A stretch of 64,000 nt of DNA. It comes from Oscarella lobularis. Its lineage: Eukaryota > Porifera > Homoscleromorpha > Homosclerophorida > Oscarellidae. The stretch covers positions 372,001-436,000 of the forward strand of contig NC_089178.1 of NCBI RefSeq assembly GCF_947507565.1, in the 5' to 3' direction. A program made the translations under genes and the position numbers. Shown here in pieces: positions 10,310-22,855 of the stretch (position 1 is its first letter; each line of letters starts with the position of its first letter). The notes beneath the pieces were generated by a model. The model did no database searches. It was not told the origin of the DNA and was given only the letters and a program-made list of their open reading frames with translations.

Positions 10310-12983
10310 ATGTTGGAACAAGCAGAGCCCCTCCTTGCTGATAAGTCTTACAAAAACGGCGGTTCAAGTTACGTTTCCTTGAACAGTGCCGTCAAAGAGG
10401 CGGTTCTTTCTTATCACAACGTCGGCTTCACCGTTCAGAAAAGAATATTTTGCCAAGAAGAAACCAAAACCATCCTAAGCCGTGTTAGGTACAAGCATCG
10501 CCGAATATCTATTTGAATTTTTCGAAAATTTGCTTTCTTAGTGGTATCCTAGAGGGACGAATGAATGCCATACTAGGACCAACAGGAAGCGGAAAAACAA
10601 CGTAAACTACTAGTAGCATAGTCGCTTATCAGAAAACGAATTATTTTCGCGAGCAGATTGCTAGACATTCTCGCCGGAAGAAAGGAACGCAACTGCGTTT
10701 CAGGCTCTGTCTTTATGAATGGAAAACCGCTACCGACGAATTTCAAGCGCATGTCCGGTTACGTGGCTCAGGTAGACGTACACACCATGCAAGCGGCTTA
10801 CCTTCTCACCTTTTTTCTTATGCACGTGCAAGGAAGAGACGCTGATTGGAACACTGACGGTTCGAGAGCATCTACAGTTCTCCGCTGCCCTCCGTTTGCC
10901 GCGAAGCATCTGCAGAGAAGAGAAAGATGCTAGAATAGCTGAAGTGCTTGCAGAGCTGGGTCTAACTGACGTAGCCGATACCGAAGTAGGAGGAAGACTA
11001 ATTGTCTCACGTTTTAAAAATTCGTGACGTGTGCTTTGTGAGGTTGGAACTGAATTGAAGAGGGGAATATCGGGCGGGGAAAGAAAGCGAGTCAACATAG
11101 GAATGGAGATAATTACATCTCCTTCCATTCTCTTTCTCGATGAGCCAACAACGGGCCTTGATGCCTATACAGCCGCATCCGTCATGCAACTCCTCTACAA
11201 GTAAATTAGCTAGACACATTGAAGGTGTTCGAACGAATGCGTTTTTCTAGAATGAGAAGGACTATTATCTTTTCCATTCATCAACCTCGCTATGCAATAT
11301 TCAAACTATTCGACAGAATTACTCTTCTTGGAAAGGGGCAGACCATTTATCACGGACCTGCAAACCAAGCTCTGAACTTTTTCGAAGATCACGGTATAGT
11401 GAATTTAGATCTTCAAATGAGTAACGCGTTCACGTAGAGCCCTTCAGGTTATCTATGTGAAGAACGGGAGAATCCCGCGGACTTTTTGCTTGACACCGTT
11501 CAGAGAGAAACGGAAACAATGGAGGATGGAACTAGTAAGTCGCTCTGGGGCGAAAAAACTCCTGCATTTATATTTGTCTATCAAGTCTGGCTGGCTACCG
11601 CATACCGATCCTCATCTACGTTCAAAAAAATTCGCAAAGAATTGGACGCTATTGATAACGCTCGCGTGACTGTATCAAAGGAAAAAGTTAAATATCCAAC
11701 TAATGCCATTCATCAAGTACGGCACGTTGATTATACACTTCACATCTCTCTAATTATTTTTAGTTTGGGGTTCTGTCAAAAAGATCGATTCTAAATCTGT
11801 TTCGAAACAAAACGATTTCCGTCGCTCATGTACCCTTTCTAGCCAAAAAATATTTTAGTGAGCAACACTTCTTTTAGTGGATCATAGCCGTGGTGATGGG
11901 TCTGCTAATTGGAGGGCTCTATTTCCAAATTACTACCACAGATCCTAAGCAAGGAATACAAAACAGGCAAAACCCTTGAACCGATCCTTTTACTTCGGCA
12001 ATAGCTTGCTATTTTAGAGTTGGAGCGTTCTTTTTTATCATCATGAATATGATCTTTGCAAACACCTCAGCAGTGGAGTTGTTCATTAAACAACGACCCA
12101 TATTCAAGTTAGTTTGAGAGAAACGCGTACTTGCGTGGTATCTCTATCGCTTTTAGGCACGAATCTCTCGGTGGACATTATCGCACGTCCTCGTATTTCT
12201 TCGCTGAAGTATTATTCGATATTATACCGTATCGAATAATTCCGACCACAATCCTGTGCTCGATCACTTACTGGATGATAGGTTAGAAAATCAGTTTTAG
12301 GAGATCGCTAGTTCAATTTTTCGTGCAGGGTTTAATTCTGACGTCGAAAAGTTTCTCTTCTACGTTCTCAATCTAAATCTTACAACACTGGCAGCATGCG
12401 CAATTGCATTTTTAATAAGCTCTTTGGTTTCCGCTCAGGCTGTAGCCCTTCTCATGGTGGCCCTCATTTACGTCTTTAGCATGGTGCTAAATTTCGTTTC
12501 TCGGCATTCTACGCATATTTACTCACTTTTTTTCAGCTCTTTGGGGGACTTCTGATCAATTTAAAGGGTCTACCAAAAGCTGTTTCTTGGTTCAAGTACC
12601 TAAGCATTTTCCGCTTTAGTCTTGAGGTACTACTACTAGTGTGAACAGCATAGAGTAGATCTACTCTGAGTAGATCTACTCTCTAGAGACTTATTCTTTC
12701 TTTTGTCAGGGACTCTGCGTCAATGAGTTGAAAGGCATGGAATTCTGCCCTGATAAAGTGAAAACTGACGGAAGATGGTAAACTAGTCATAGTCGCTTCT
12801 ACTTTCTATGATATCTATGTCAGCCACGGATTTGACCCTCAAAACAGCACTGGAACGCAATACCTCATCGACCAAGGCTACAACCACTCAAAGTGGACTA
12901 CCCAAATTGCTCTGGCAAGCATTATGAGCTTTGTATTGCTCTTGGCTTACCTGCGCCTTCGAGTGATGAAGAAAACGCGATGA
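10310..12983 (+). CDS. ABCG2-like half ABC transporter
   Basis: ABCG half transporters dimerise and export lipids or xenobiotics. Exons read in order: [15 protein letters not shown] start (10310), [15 protein letters not shown], Walker [10 protein letters not shown] (about 10576-10602), [33 protein letters not shown], signature [14 protein letters not shown], Walker [30 protein letters not shown] with the switch histidine, and [15 protein letters not shown] linker follows, then hydrophobic membrane exons from 11878 ([16 protein letters not shown]), ending [17 protein letters not shown] and TGA at 12981. The match to ABCG2 is close over the whole length, including the C-terminal loop with a C, F/L, N pattern ([15 protein letters not shown]). 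At least a dozen short introns are present. The intron at 11967-12017 has GC-AG ends. The ATG at 10310 fits ABCG2 length better than the in-frame ATG at 10205. Confidence 0.92.
11967..12017 (+). other. GC-AG intron in the ABCG2-like gene
   Basis: The exon ends GGAATACAAAACAG and the intron begins GCAAAACCC and ends CTATTTTAG, 51 bases. The join gives GIQNRVGAFFF, matching GIQNRAGVLFF of the family. Confidence 0.8.
12653..12681. repeat. Tandem palindrome in an ABCG intron
   Basis: The 14-base perfect palindrome GAGTAGATCTACTC occurs twice, at 12653-12666 and 12668-12681, separated by one T. It lies in the intron after the exon ending SIFRFSLE. It may form a cruciform or an RNA hairpin; no function is apparent. 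Confidence 0.6.
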
Positions 12984-13391
12984 ACAGCCGTTTCCGGGAG
13001 TCTCTAACTGTGCACGCATGATAAATCTTTACCTGTCTGTAATAGATATTCGTTTGACTGGCGTCAAATAGAACTGTCATGACCAAACTGTGGCCTACCT
13101 CTGCCTACCTCTTCGAAGCTAACGCACGCCAAGCTCGCAGCTGCAAATGAATCAGAAAGAAAATCAGACGAAAAAATCAAGAAACAGTTAGTACAAGTTC
13201 AAAGCAAGCTGTTCAACTATAATCCAACACACAAAGCAGCAGTGCGCTATGCAGTACATTATTGTCACAGGTGATACTGACAGTGTACGTGCATATATAG
13301 GACGGCGACTCGTGCATGCAGTGTGAACATAAAAACATAGAGAGAAAGAGAGACCTGTTTGCACATTCTAACACAAGAAAAAAAACAGTAC
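12984..13391. other. Convergent 3' spacer, ABCG / PKS
   Basis: The ABCG-like gene (+) and the polyketide synthase (-) end facing each other. About 400 bases between them show no coding frame or notable repeat. Confidence 0.6.
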
Positions 13392-16300
13392 TTACTTCAA
13401 GTAGACTTCAATTGTGTCCGCTATAATAGCGCAGATGACCATTGACTGCTGATTGGTGAATTGATGCTTTCCATCAACGATATGACAGCGAAAGTCCAAT
13501 GCAGACTGACGTTGCCACTCTCTAACATTCTCGATGCTTGCAAACTTGTCGTTGGTTGCAGCAAAGACGTCCATAGAGCAGGGAACTTGTTGCTCACCAC
13601 CAGCATACTTACCGACAATATCGAGTGCGACTTTGAAGGCAGGCACTCGCTGCATAAGAAAGAGAAAAGATCCCGCTCTTTGCTGCATATTCGTCGGAAA
13701 ATCGACAAAACTCAGTTTTTCGGACCATTCAAGTAGCTCATCAGGTTTACTACTTTCGGAAAAGAAAGCAAAATCCGTTGGATGCGGATAGGGAATGTGG
13801 GGAGCATGCCACGCTCCAATAAAAAGATGCACCGGTGAAATATCGTGCTTCTCCTTCAAGTAAAGCGATACTTCGTAAGCAATCAGCGCGCCGAAACTGT
13901 GACCGTAGAATGCAACGCGACGCTTGTCGGCGATCGGTAGAACGGCCTCAGCGGCAGCAGCGACAAGTTCTTCGAGAGTTTCGATAAGTTTTTCGGTCTC
14001 TCGTCCCTCCCAGCCCGGAATTTGAAGGACAGTGACAGCGATGAACGCTTTCTCGAGCTCGACACCCCAACGACTAAAGTGGGACTTTCCACCGGCGTTT
14101 GGCGGAAAGCATATCAGCTCGCAATTGATCGTTTCTGGCTCGTTGAGTCGGTAAGTCCACTGAGAGCCATGATCAGCAGAACTTGAAGACACATCGAGTT
14201 GCTCTTTGGCGTCGTTTTCTCCTTCGAACAGGGTCACGATCAAATCAGAAAGGTACGTGACGGTGCACTGATTGCTTAGCAGACGAACTGTTGGAACGAC
14301 AACGTCGAATATTTTTTTGATACGGTTGCTGATTTCGGTGACCGCCAACGAGTCGATTCCAAGCGAAACGATCGGAACGTTATTTGGAACTTCGGTGAGG
14401 CCAGCTTTTTCTTTCACCATCTCGCTCAAAGCCGCAAAGGCCAAAGCTTTCTTTTCTTCGTCACTCGCAGCGGCGAATTCCGACGAGGAATGTCGCCGAG
14501 TCTCTTTGGCCGAAACTAAGCTTTCAATTCCTTTCAGTCGAGAAAAGGCAATTGGCTTTTGAAACATCTTCAGGTACGACTCGTGGTCTACTTCGCCTTG
14601 AACGCAAAGAGACGGCAAACCGATGAGCAGAGCGCGCCCCATGAAATCCAAAGCAGTCTCGACGTCCAACGCCGTCAGGCCCGCTAAGCCGAGGCTCTGC
14701 ATGATGGTCGGGTTCCGAGCGAGATAACCAGCATCGGCAATAGCACCGAACTGAATCGCGACGGCGGGAAGCCCGAGCGCTCTTCGCTGCACAGCCAAGG
14801 AATTGAGCAAGACGTTGGCCGTAGCGTAGCTCATTTGTCCGACGTTACCGAACAGCGAGATCGTGCTCGAAAAGAGAACGAAATAGCGAAGATCGAGGCC
14901 GCGCGTCATCGTCTGCTGATGAAGTAGCCAGGCACCGTACCCTTTCGGAAGAACGACGTCTTCTATGTCTTTCCCAGTAACGAGCATTGCAAGACGGTCC
15001 TTGTACACGGCAGCGCAGTGAAAAATGCCAGCCAAAGGGCAGTCAGCGGAAACGATTCTCTCAAAAACGTCATCGATCGCCTTCTCATCTGTTATATCAG
15101 TCAGGTGCAAATCGACGTCTGCCTTCTCTTTCAAAGCATCGATGCGTCGCTCTTCTTCTTCACCCGGACGACTGCGACCGAGTAGAACGAGATGTTTGGC
15201 TCCGCGAGAAACGAGCCAGTCGGCCAACGCGAGTCCAAATCCTTTCAAGCCGCCCGTGATCAGGTATTTTTCATCAGGTCTCGCGACGAACGAGTTCTTT
15301 CCGGGCAATCCGAGAGGAATTGCCGTTTCCTCTTTGCTTTCGGTCCTCGTCGCAAAAACGCGTGTTCTCGACTTGAGCGTCGCTTCGGATACGTTTGTCA
15401 GTTTTTCCAGCACTGCTTCCGTGCACGGCGTCAGTCGCTCTTCCTCTAAGCTTTTCATTAGTCCAGCCAGTATTTCTCCTGCCAACGGACCGCTTTCGCT
15501 TATCAGGTCAAGCTCGTCGATTAGCGAGGAGTAGGTGACCGAGCCCGTCTTCGACTTTTTCAAATTAGCAAGCCACGGTAGAGCGTCCTTGCAGTGGATG
15601 CAGCTCCCAAAGAGCTTGAGTCTTCCCAGCAACAGTTTCGCATCGTCACCGACAATCGTATCGAGCAGAACAATTGAATCGAAGCTTTTCTCTGGCAGTC
15701 TGCTGACAGTATCCAAAGAGAACACTTCTGACGATTCCGGCACGCCAGCAAGGGGCTCTTTCGTCTCGGAAGCGTGTACGATGACGACGCTACTTTCAAA
15801 GCTTCTAACGACTTTCGAAATAGCCGCTGCGCTCTCCAGATGATCATCGGTCGTTTTACCAGTCCACACCAGAACGGAGTTGCCCTTTTTTAGCGGATGC
15901 GACACCGAGAACGTGACGAAAGGCGCAAAAAGACTTCGCGCCGTGTAGACCAAGTCAGACGACGACAAGAGAACGTTTTTCGGTTTACGAACGACTTGCG
16001 TAGACGAGATTTCGATTGTTTGCGACACTTCATTAGCAAAGCCAATCACGGTGTCGCCAGCCTTCACGCTAGCGACTCCAGCACCGACGGCAATGACAAA
16101 GCCCGAAATCCAGGCCGACAAAGCCCCACTGCGCTGAGATTCGGAACCAGCACCTTCCAGTGGAGCAAAGTGCTCCACGGTGATGCGGACAGATCCGGCA
16201 TTCAAATCGCGCGGCGTGCCGACAGTCGCAGGACCGAACGTCGCCTTTTTTGTTTTCGTCGAGTACTTCAGAGTCCAATTAGCGTCGTTCGTGTGTGAAA

Positions 16301-19300
16301 CGATGCTGCTTTCGTCGCGCTCCATAAGTCGAGGCACTAGAACGTCAAATGCCGAATTTTCAGAAGCCTTCGACGTAGGTCGTATGGCGACTTCGTTCTC
16401 ACGTTCCAAAGGATTCAGGAAATATTTAAGGAAAAGTCGGCTGGCGACGACGTCAGGAACGTTGCCCGGCAAGTCTACAAACACCGCCTGAATTCCTTGA
16501 CATTCGTGAGCCAAGGCGAGAAGAGAGCCGAGAGCCGAACTTTGGATAAAGTCGACTTCGTCAGAGTTGGAAATTAGTTGAGATTTTCTCGTGACAACCC
16601 ACAATTTCAGCTCTTTGTTGTCAGGCATTGTCGTGCTCCAGCCAGCATTTATCGTCTTTAGGACAGCTAGTGGACCTGCAGTCACTGCAGCGAGAAATTC
16701 TTCTTTTGACTCAAGTCGCGCGTTAATATTGCACAAGGGCAGAACGACGTCGGTGATTCCTTCGAGGATTTCATTACGAACGCCTTTCGTGCTCAATTCT
16801 TTGATCAATGCGAATCGAACTTGGACGTTCGATTCTTCGAAAGTCTTCGCGAGAAAGTTCTCGTTCCATTCAGGATAAGAAACAACAAGAGCCCTTCGAC
16901 GATTCTCGTTCTGAGAAAGCAAATCGGCACGTTCTGCGTCAAGCTGCGAATTTGAAGCGGTCCAGTCTAGAGACCAAAGATTTCTCATGTCAATATCTCC
17001 TATGCCACTAAAGACGACAGATTCGACTTTCATGACGATTCGAAGGTCGTCCGCTCTGGCAACGATGATATCGCCGCAGCCTTCGTTGACTGTCTTTGAA
17101 TAAGACTTAGAATAGACCCAGAGGCGAGAAGAAAAGTCCCCGAGAAGTCGAACTTTTCCAATCTGGGTCGGAACGCGAACAAGGCCTCGCAATTTGCTCT
17201 CAACCGATAGCTGAAGGAGTTCTCTTTGAAACACTTGACAGCTTTGAACGACGCCGTCGAGAAGCGCAGGGTGAACAACGTAACGGTTCAATTGCCGGCG
17301 AATTTCTTCGGGTATTTCAACCGGCGCGAACGTTTCCTTGAAGTCTTCGCTCGCCATCATATAAGGGTAAACTTGAAACGAAGGCCCAAACCTAAATCCG
17401 ACTGCTCCCGCACCCATGGAGTAGATCTTTTCGGCCGGTCGCATGTGAGTGCATCTCTTCTTGGCACCTTCCAGATCAAAATATTCCGGCTCTTCTTCTA
17501 TCAAACATCGTTCGACAGTCAATTGAGCATGAGTTTGCCAAGATCCGGCCGTTCCCTCTTCGGTGTGAATTCGAACGTCAAATTGATTTTGCCCCGACTT
17601 CTCGGCAACGGTATAGACCGTAGCCGAATTGTTCGGCGCCGCCAGGAACCGTTCAAAACGAGCATCTTTTATGACAACAGCAGACGGCTTCTCAAAAAGC
17701 GAAGCCCCTACGGCAAGAGCAGTCTCCACGTAAGCGGCAGCCGGCGTAATGACAGTGTCTTGAATAACGTGATCCTTGAGCCAGGGAAGATTCGCCGACG
17801 AGTACTCGCTCTTCCACACGATTTCCGAATTGTTGCGTTTACGAATGTCATTGCCGTGCAATTGCCGTCGGCCGAGAAGCGGATGGACATCGCTGAGCGG
17901 ATCGAAAAACAATTTCTTCATCACAGCCGTTTCGATCCAACACGTCTCTCGCTGCCACGGATAGAGCGGAAGAGGGAAGACCGAGTGGTTGCCGGGTGGA
18001 TACATTCCGGAGAAATCGATTTTGACGCCGCTTACGTGAAGCTGCGCGACGCAGCGAAGGATATTTGTCTTGTCGTCGGGAGCCGGTTTCGACGTGTCTT
18101 TCGGTCGTTTCAGCGTCGGAATAGCGATTACATTCGACTTATGTCCGTTCGTTATTTGTCGTACGGCGGGCGTAAGAGCGCTGTGCGCCCCGATTTCGAC
18201 GAAGCAAGTGTGACCGTCTTTGAGCAATACTTCGACCGCGTCTTTGAATCGGACCGTGTTTCGAATGTTCGACCACCAGTACGACGCCGAAGCGACCTTC
18301 TCGCCGTCGACGTAGTCGGCTGTCACGGTCGATACCATGGAGATTTGCGACGCGTTTCCATTCGCCAAAGCGAGGCCGTCGAGTTTCTCAAGAACGCTGC
18401 GTTCCAGCCGACTCTGCTGGAAACTGTGAAACGCGTTATTCACTTTGAGATAGATCGTTTTGAAGGCGTCCTTTTTCTCAAGAACGGAAGCTGCTTCTTG
18501 TAGGGCTGACTCGTCGCCGGAAAGAACGATCTGCTGCGAACTATTGACGGCAGCTACGCTAAAAGCGGGTCGACGGGTTTCCGTTTCGAATAGACGTCTA
18601 GGCAATGTTTTTAACGCTTCTTGGACGTCGCCGAGAACGGCGAGCATCTTTCCTTCTCCGCTCGTCGTGCTGAGTTGCTTGCCTCGATGATAGATCACCT
18701 TCACGGCTTGCTTCAACGTGAGAAAGCCCGCCGCGTAAGCTGCGGCCACTTCGCCGACGCTGTGACCGACAACAGCAGACGGACTAATTCCGAACTCGCG
18801 GAGATTTTCGAGTATGGCAATTTCCAGAGCGAAAATGCACGGTTGAGCGATTTCTACCGCAAATTGTACATAAAACTATTGTCTAAATATGCTCCTAACT
18901 CTTTACCTGTTCTTGACAAAATTGAACCTTCTTCTGAGGATAGGAGAACGTCCAATAGAGACCACTCGGCTCCTTCTTCCTGAAGCAGGCAATCGATTTT
19001 CTTAACAAAACAGGACTATTCAGTTAACTCCCACAATACTATATAAACAAAATTAACCTTTATTAATTTATTAACCATTGGGTCGTCTTGGACAAGCTGT
19101 CTTCCCATTGCCCACCACTGCGTTCCCATGCCGGAAAATGCGAAGACAATGGGCATAGGCGCGCTTCCTTCCGCCACCGTACCCAAAAAAGCATCAGCGG
19201 ACGTTTTTCCCTCGAGAAAGTCCAGAAGAATCCGTCTGGCATCGGCGGCGTTTCGAACGACGAGCGCTAGTCGGTAACGATGATGTTGAGCGCGAAGTGC

Positions 19301-20854
19301 GGCCGTGTAGAGCACGTCGGCAAAATTAAATGCGTCGTCTCGCGCTAAATGATCGCCAATAAATTTCACCCAGCTATTCGCCAGGTCTTTTAGAGCCGCC
19401 GAAGAGGCCGCTGAGAGTAAGAGCAAACGATAGTCATTCGTTTCTTCAGCTGTGACAGCGTTCTCCGGTAGTAGGCGCTGATCACCGTCGTTTGTCGGCA
19501 TTCGAACGCGACGAGTCACCGGTGATTCCTCGAGGACGACGTGAATATTGGCTCCTCCAAAACCAAAGGAGCTGCAACCCATCGTCGCTTTTTTCGAAGT
19601 AGGCCAATCGAGCACTCTCGACGGCACTTCGAGATGCAATTCGTCGAAACGAATATTCGGATTCGGCTTACGAAAATTGGCTACGGGCGGTATTCTCCGT
19701 TTCGCGAGCATCAAAGCGGACTTGATGACACCCGCCACGCCAGAAGCGCCTTCCGTGTGTCCAAAGTTCGACTTGACGGATCCGATATAGAGCGGCGGTT
19801 CCGACGACGTCCTCGTCCGTCCGATCGCCTCCCCAAGCGCATTCGCCTCCGTACTATCCCCGGCCTTCGTCCCCGTTCCGTGAGCCTCGACGTAGGCAAT
19901 GTCCCCGGGCCGAACGCTCGCTCGACCGTGCGCCTTTTCGACGAGCTCGAGCTGAGCGTCGTAGCTGGGCTGAGCGATTCCCTGCGTTTTACCGTCGTTC
20001 GTCATAGCGCCGCCTCGCACGACCGCGTATATGGGATCGCCGTCGTCGAGCGCTTTTTGCAAGGACTTCAAAATAACGACCCCGCTTCCCTCGCTTCTCG
20101 CATAGCCGTCGGCCGAGGCGTCAAAGCTCTTAGATCGTCCGTCCGGCGAGAGCATCTCCGCCTGACAAAATCCGATACTTGTCGACGGAAGTAGAAGGAG
20201 ATTAACGCCGCCGGCGACGGCCATGTCGCAATCGCCTCGTCGTATTCCCTCGCACGCTTGATGAACGGCGTAGAGCGACGACGAGCAGGCCGTGTCGATA
20301 GTATAGCTCGGACCTCGAAAGTCAAACTCGTATGAAACGCGATTCGACGTCATGCACACGTTCGATCCCGAATTCGTATACGGATTTATCGTCGTCGATT
20401 GGAGAGCGGTGAAGAGGCTGTACTCGTGACTCGTCGCGCCGACGTAGACGCCCGTGTTGGAACCGCGCGCCGAGCTCGGCGAAACGCCGGCGTCTTCCAG
20501 CGCTTCCCACGTCGTTTCCAAGAGCATTCGTATCTGCGGATCGAGATGATTTGCCTCGCTGGGCGGCATGCGAAAGAATTGACGATCGAATTCTCGATAG
20601 AGATTCGAGTCGACGTAGCCGCCGCGCTCGTTGTACATCTTTCCGTCGGTTCGTCGCGTCGGATAGTAAAAGTAGTCGACGTCGTAGCGATCCTTGGGAG
20701 CGAACGACGTGCAGTCGCGCGCCTCTTCGAGCATTTTCCAAAACGCGCCCGCGTCGTTGACGGCACCGGGAAACCGGCATCCAATACCGATTATAGCCAC
20801 GTCGTCATTGCGCGAGGCTTCTTCATTCGGTTGCTGTCCGTTTTGGGCCTGCAT
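13392..20854 (-). CDS. FAS-like type I polyketide synthase (KS-AT-DH-KR-ACP-TE)
   Basis: An iterative type I megasynthase in three exons (20854-19076, 19000-18907, 18853-13392), 2444 residues. Approximate residues: KS 17-450 with active cysteine in DTACSSSLYA and histidines in VEAHGTGT and SNFGHTEGASG; AT about 555-880 with GHSVGE; DH about 940-1220 (HPLLGRR, then DHVIQDTVITP, where the usual glycine of HxxxGxxxxP is aspartate, and HPALLDGVVQ). Next come a structural KR half (about 1250-1430) and an ER-like fold (about 1490-1780) without a glycine-rich nucleotide loop. The active KR is about 1825-2010 (LITGGLKGFGLALADWL, SYATAN), ACP about 2105 (LGIDSLAV), and a GrsT-type thioesterase about 2190-2444 (FYGHSFGALIAYE). 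Both introns cut the AT, in phases 0 and 1. The ATG at 20854 sits just before NDDVAIIGIGCRFPG; an in-frame upstream extension to 21052 looks non-coding. The product is unknown; a partly reduced, thioesterase-released polyketide or fatty acid is likely. Confidence 0.93.
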
Positions 20855-21299
20855 TGCCAAGTCGCATCCAAATGACAACCAAGAAGGAGAGATGGTACTG
20901 TAGTAGCACTTTTCCCAAGCTTTGTAGCTCTCCGTCAAATTGGCGGAATAGTGGTGATTAGAGCGATAATTTTGATTTCTGAATACGGCATTACTTGTCA
21001 TTTCGTACGTTGTTGACGTATGAAATAGTTGGGTAGAAGAGCCAAGTCCCAACTGAAGTGAGACCGTCGCGGCAATTTTGAGAATGAAAAGTGACAGCCA
21101 TATAATCCGATTTCATCGTCTGGGGAAAGTCTGGGGAAAAGTCGACGATGAAGAGCGCCATCGCCTTCTCTGTCGGCCCAAAAGGCGTCCACTGACACCC
21201 CAGAAAGGCATTCTGCCGCCCAAGCCCAATAAAAAGACGGGTTCTCGTTCACGGAAAGCACATTCATCCCAAAGCAACTGACTCCTTCGCTAAACGATC
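20855..21299. promoter_or_regulatory. Bidirectional intergenic region PKS / GAS1-like gene
   Basis: The PKS (minus) and the small secreted protein gene (plus) start on either side of 445 bases. The PKS frame stays open upstream to 21052, but that stretch has no family similarity and is probably 5' UTR. No clear core promoter elements were recognised. Confidence 0.4.
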
Positions 21300-21641
21300 A
21301 TGAAGCTCCTTCTGCTCGCATTCGTCGTCGCCGTGTCGCAAGCCGTCTTCGTCCAGAAGAACGAAACGATGCCCCACGCAAGCTACTGCGAAGAGAACAT
21401 CGTCGATTGCTATCACAGTCCTGCATGCAGGCCGTTGCTGGCCGATTACATCGGCGACTGCGATCCGATAGTTGACATCGCTAACACGTGTCCGACAAGA
21501 TGCGACGATGCTATCAAGCGTTTGAGAGACAACCCCATCGGCAGAACGATAGTAGGCGGCCAGGAATTCCAATGCACGTGCAAGCCAGATCAGATTCTCT
21601 GTCACATCTTCCAAGAGACCACGAAACGCTGCGAGGAATGA
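21300..21641 (+). CDS. Small secreted protein with one GDNF/GAS1-like domain
   Basis: 113 residues in a single exon. Residues 1-15 (MKLLLLAFVVAVSQA) form a standard signal peptide. The mature part holds ten cysteines: CEENIVDCYHSPACR, then one each in IGDCDP, NTCPTRC (two) and FQCTCKPD (two), ending ILCH and KRCEE. The spacing, the CR after the third cysteine and the CDDAIKRLRDNP helix resemble a single GFRalpha/GAS1 (GDNF receptor) repeat, which normally has ten cysteines. Vertebrate relatives carry two or three such repeats and a GPI anchor; here there is one repeat and no hydrophobic tail, so the protein is probably secreted. The family call rests on cysteine pattern only. One potential N-glycosylation site (NET) lies near the start. 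Confidence 0.65.
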   Translation: MKLLLLAFVVAVSQAVFVQKNETMPHASYCEENIVDCYHSPACRPLLADYIGDCDPIVDIANTCPTRCDDAIKRLRDNPIGRTIVGGQEFQCTCKPDQILCHIFQETTKRCEE

Positions 21642-22005
21642 CGAGAGTGTCCATATTCCCCAGTCTGTGCGGAACTCAGTAGAGTCTTTTTTTCGTTCTT
21701 TCGTGTTTTCTCTCTGTTGTTCGATTTGATGGCACTGTCGCTCTTATCAAATTCTTCTTGTGAGCAATAAAAAAAGAACGGAATATAGCTCGCATGCGCG
21801 TTCATGGAAAGATCCGTGATTAGTGACGTCGTAGAGGCTTCCATGTGTCAAGAAAGACTGCTGCGAGCATTCACGTGCCAGTGTTTTCGCGTCTTTGGAG
21901 CGGTTTCCACGGCTTTCCCTGCGGCTTTCGTGTGACAACGCACGTTAGATGCATTGATTTCTACCGCTGTTCTAAGCAACCGACTGGCTTCCGGTGTACA
22001 CAAGA

Positions 22006-22699
22006 ATGGGAGACGAGCGCATGCTGGACATTTGGAAGAGCCTGAGAACTCCCAGACTGACGGCATCGACCGAATCGGCTCTTCCCAACGATATCATCAT
22101 CCAGGCTCGTCTACGAAAGGCGAGAGAATTACACAGCCTACGTCACAAAGACTATGCAACAGAATTTTACGGAACGATGAGCGAAAAGGAGCAGAAAAGG
22201 TGAGATAGATGCCGTTTCGACACAGTCGATGAGATTTCGTCTGATGTCTGGAGTGGAAGTGTCATTTCACAATTGCACCATTTGACACTCACTTTTCACA
22301 ACTTCGTGCTCTAGCAGTTCCTTTCTTGTCTTAAATGTGATCTTTTGAATAGGAAAAAGATACGAGAAACCCTGAAGACGCAAGTTCAAGAACAGGATGA
22401 TCGACGGTTGCGAGAACTGAGGCTGCGAAGCAAGTCTAATAATGAAGACGAAAAAGAAGAAATACACGATGAAAAAGAAGAGACGCAAAGAAAAGAGTCT
22501 TCTCACAAATTCAGAGATGGAAATAAGACGGTAGATAGTTTAGACTCCATCCACAATCAACCCAACCATGTCATCATTATTTTTCTAGATGATAGAATGG
22601 AGAGCGGAGCAACGCATTGCCCAACGAAAGAAGAACCAAGAGGTCGAACGCGAATTACTAAAAAAGTCACCAATAAATTGGAACAAAACACTGAGCTAA
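22006..22699 (+). CDS. Small coiled-coil protein, family not recognised
   Basis: Three exons (22006-22199, 22353-22530, 22589-22699) join in frame to 160 residues. The start is MGDERMLDIWKSLRTPRL. The rest is highly charged and helical: ELHSLRHKDYATEFYG, KKIRETLKTQVQEQDD, RMEWRAEQRIAQRK in exon 3 (read as MIEWRAEQRIAQRKKNQ), ending SPINWNKTLS. The overall look is that of a small ciliary or microtubule-associated protein, but I do not recognise a named family. Splice sites are ordinary: GTGAGA with AATAG, GTAGAT with TCTAG. Its 3' end lies close to the end of the convergent sorting nexin gene. Confidence 0.65.
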
Positions 22700-22855
22700 G
22701 TACGTAAATTAGAAATACAAAAAACGTCAAAATTTTCTTCCGCAATATGAATTTATAATAGCCATTAAAATAAACTTTAAGACGATCCAGAAAAGGAACG
22801 ATCGAAAGTCCCTTGTAGCGTGACCCATTTATCCAACATCTGTGTGTATAAATGC

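Noticed and set aside
17226-18503. 425-codon plus-strand frame inside the polyketide synthase
   Set aside because: It is antisense to conserved DH and AT sequence, arginine-rich and without family similarity.
13392-20854. Bacterial symbiont contamination as the source of the polyketide synthase
   Set aside because: Two in-phase spliceosomal introns interrupt the AT domain, and animal genes flank it on both sides with similar base composition.
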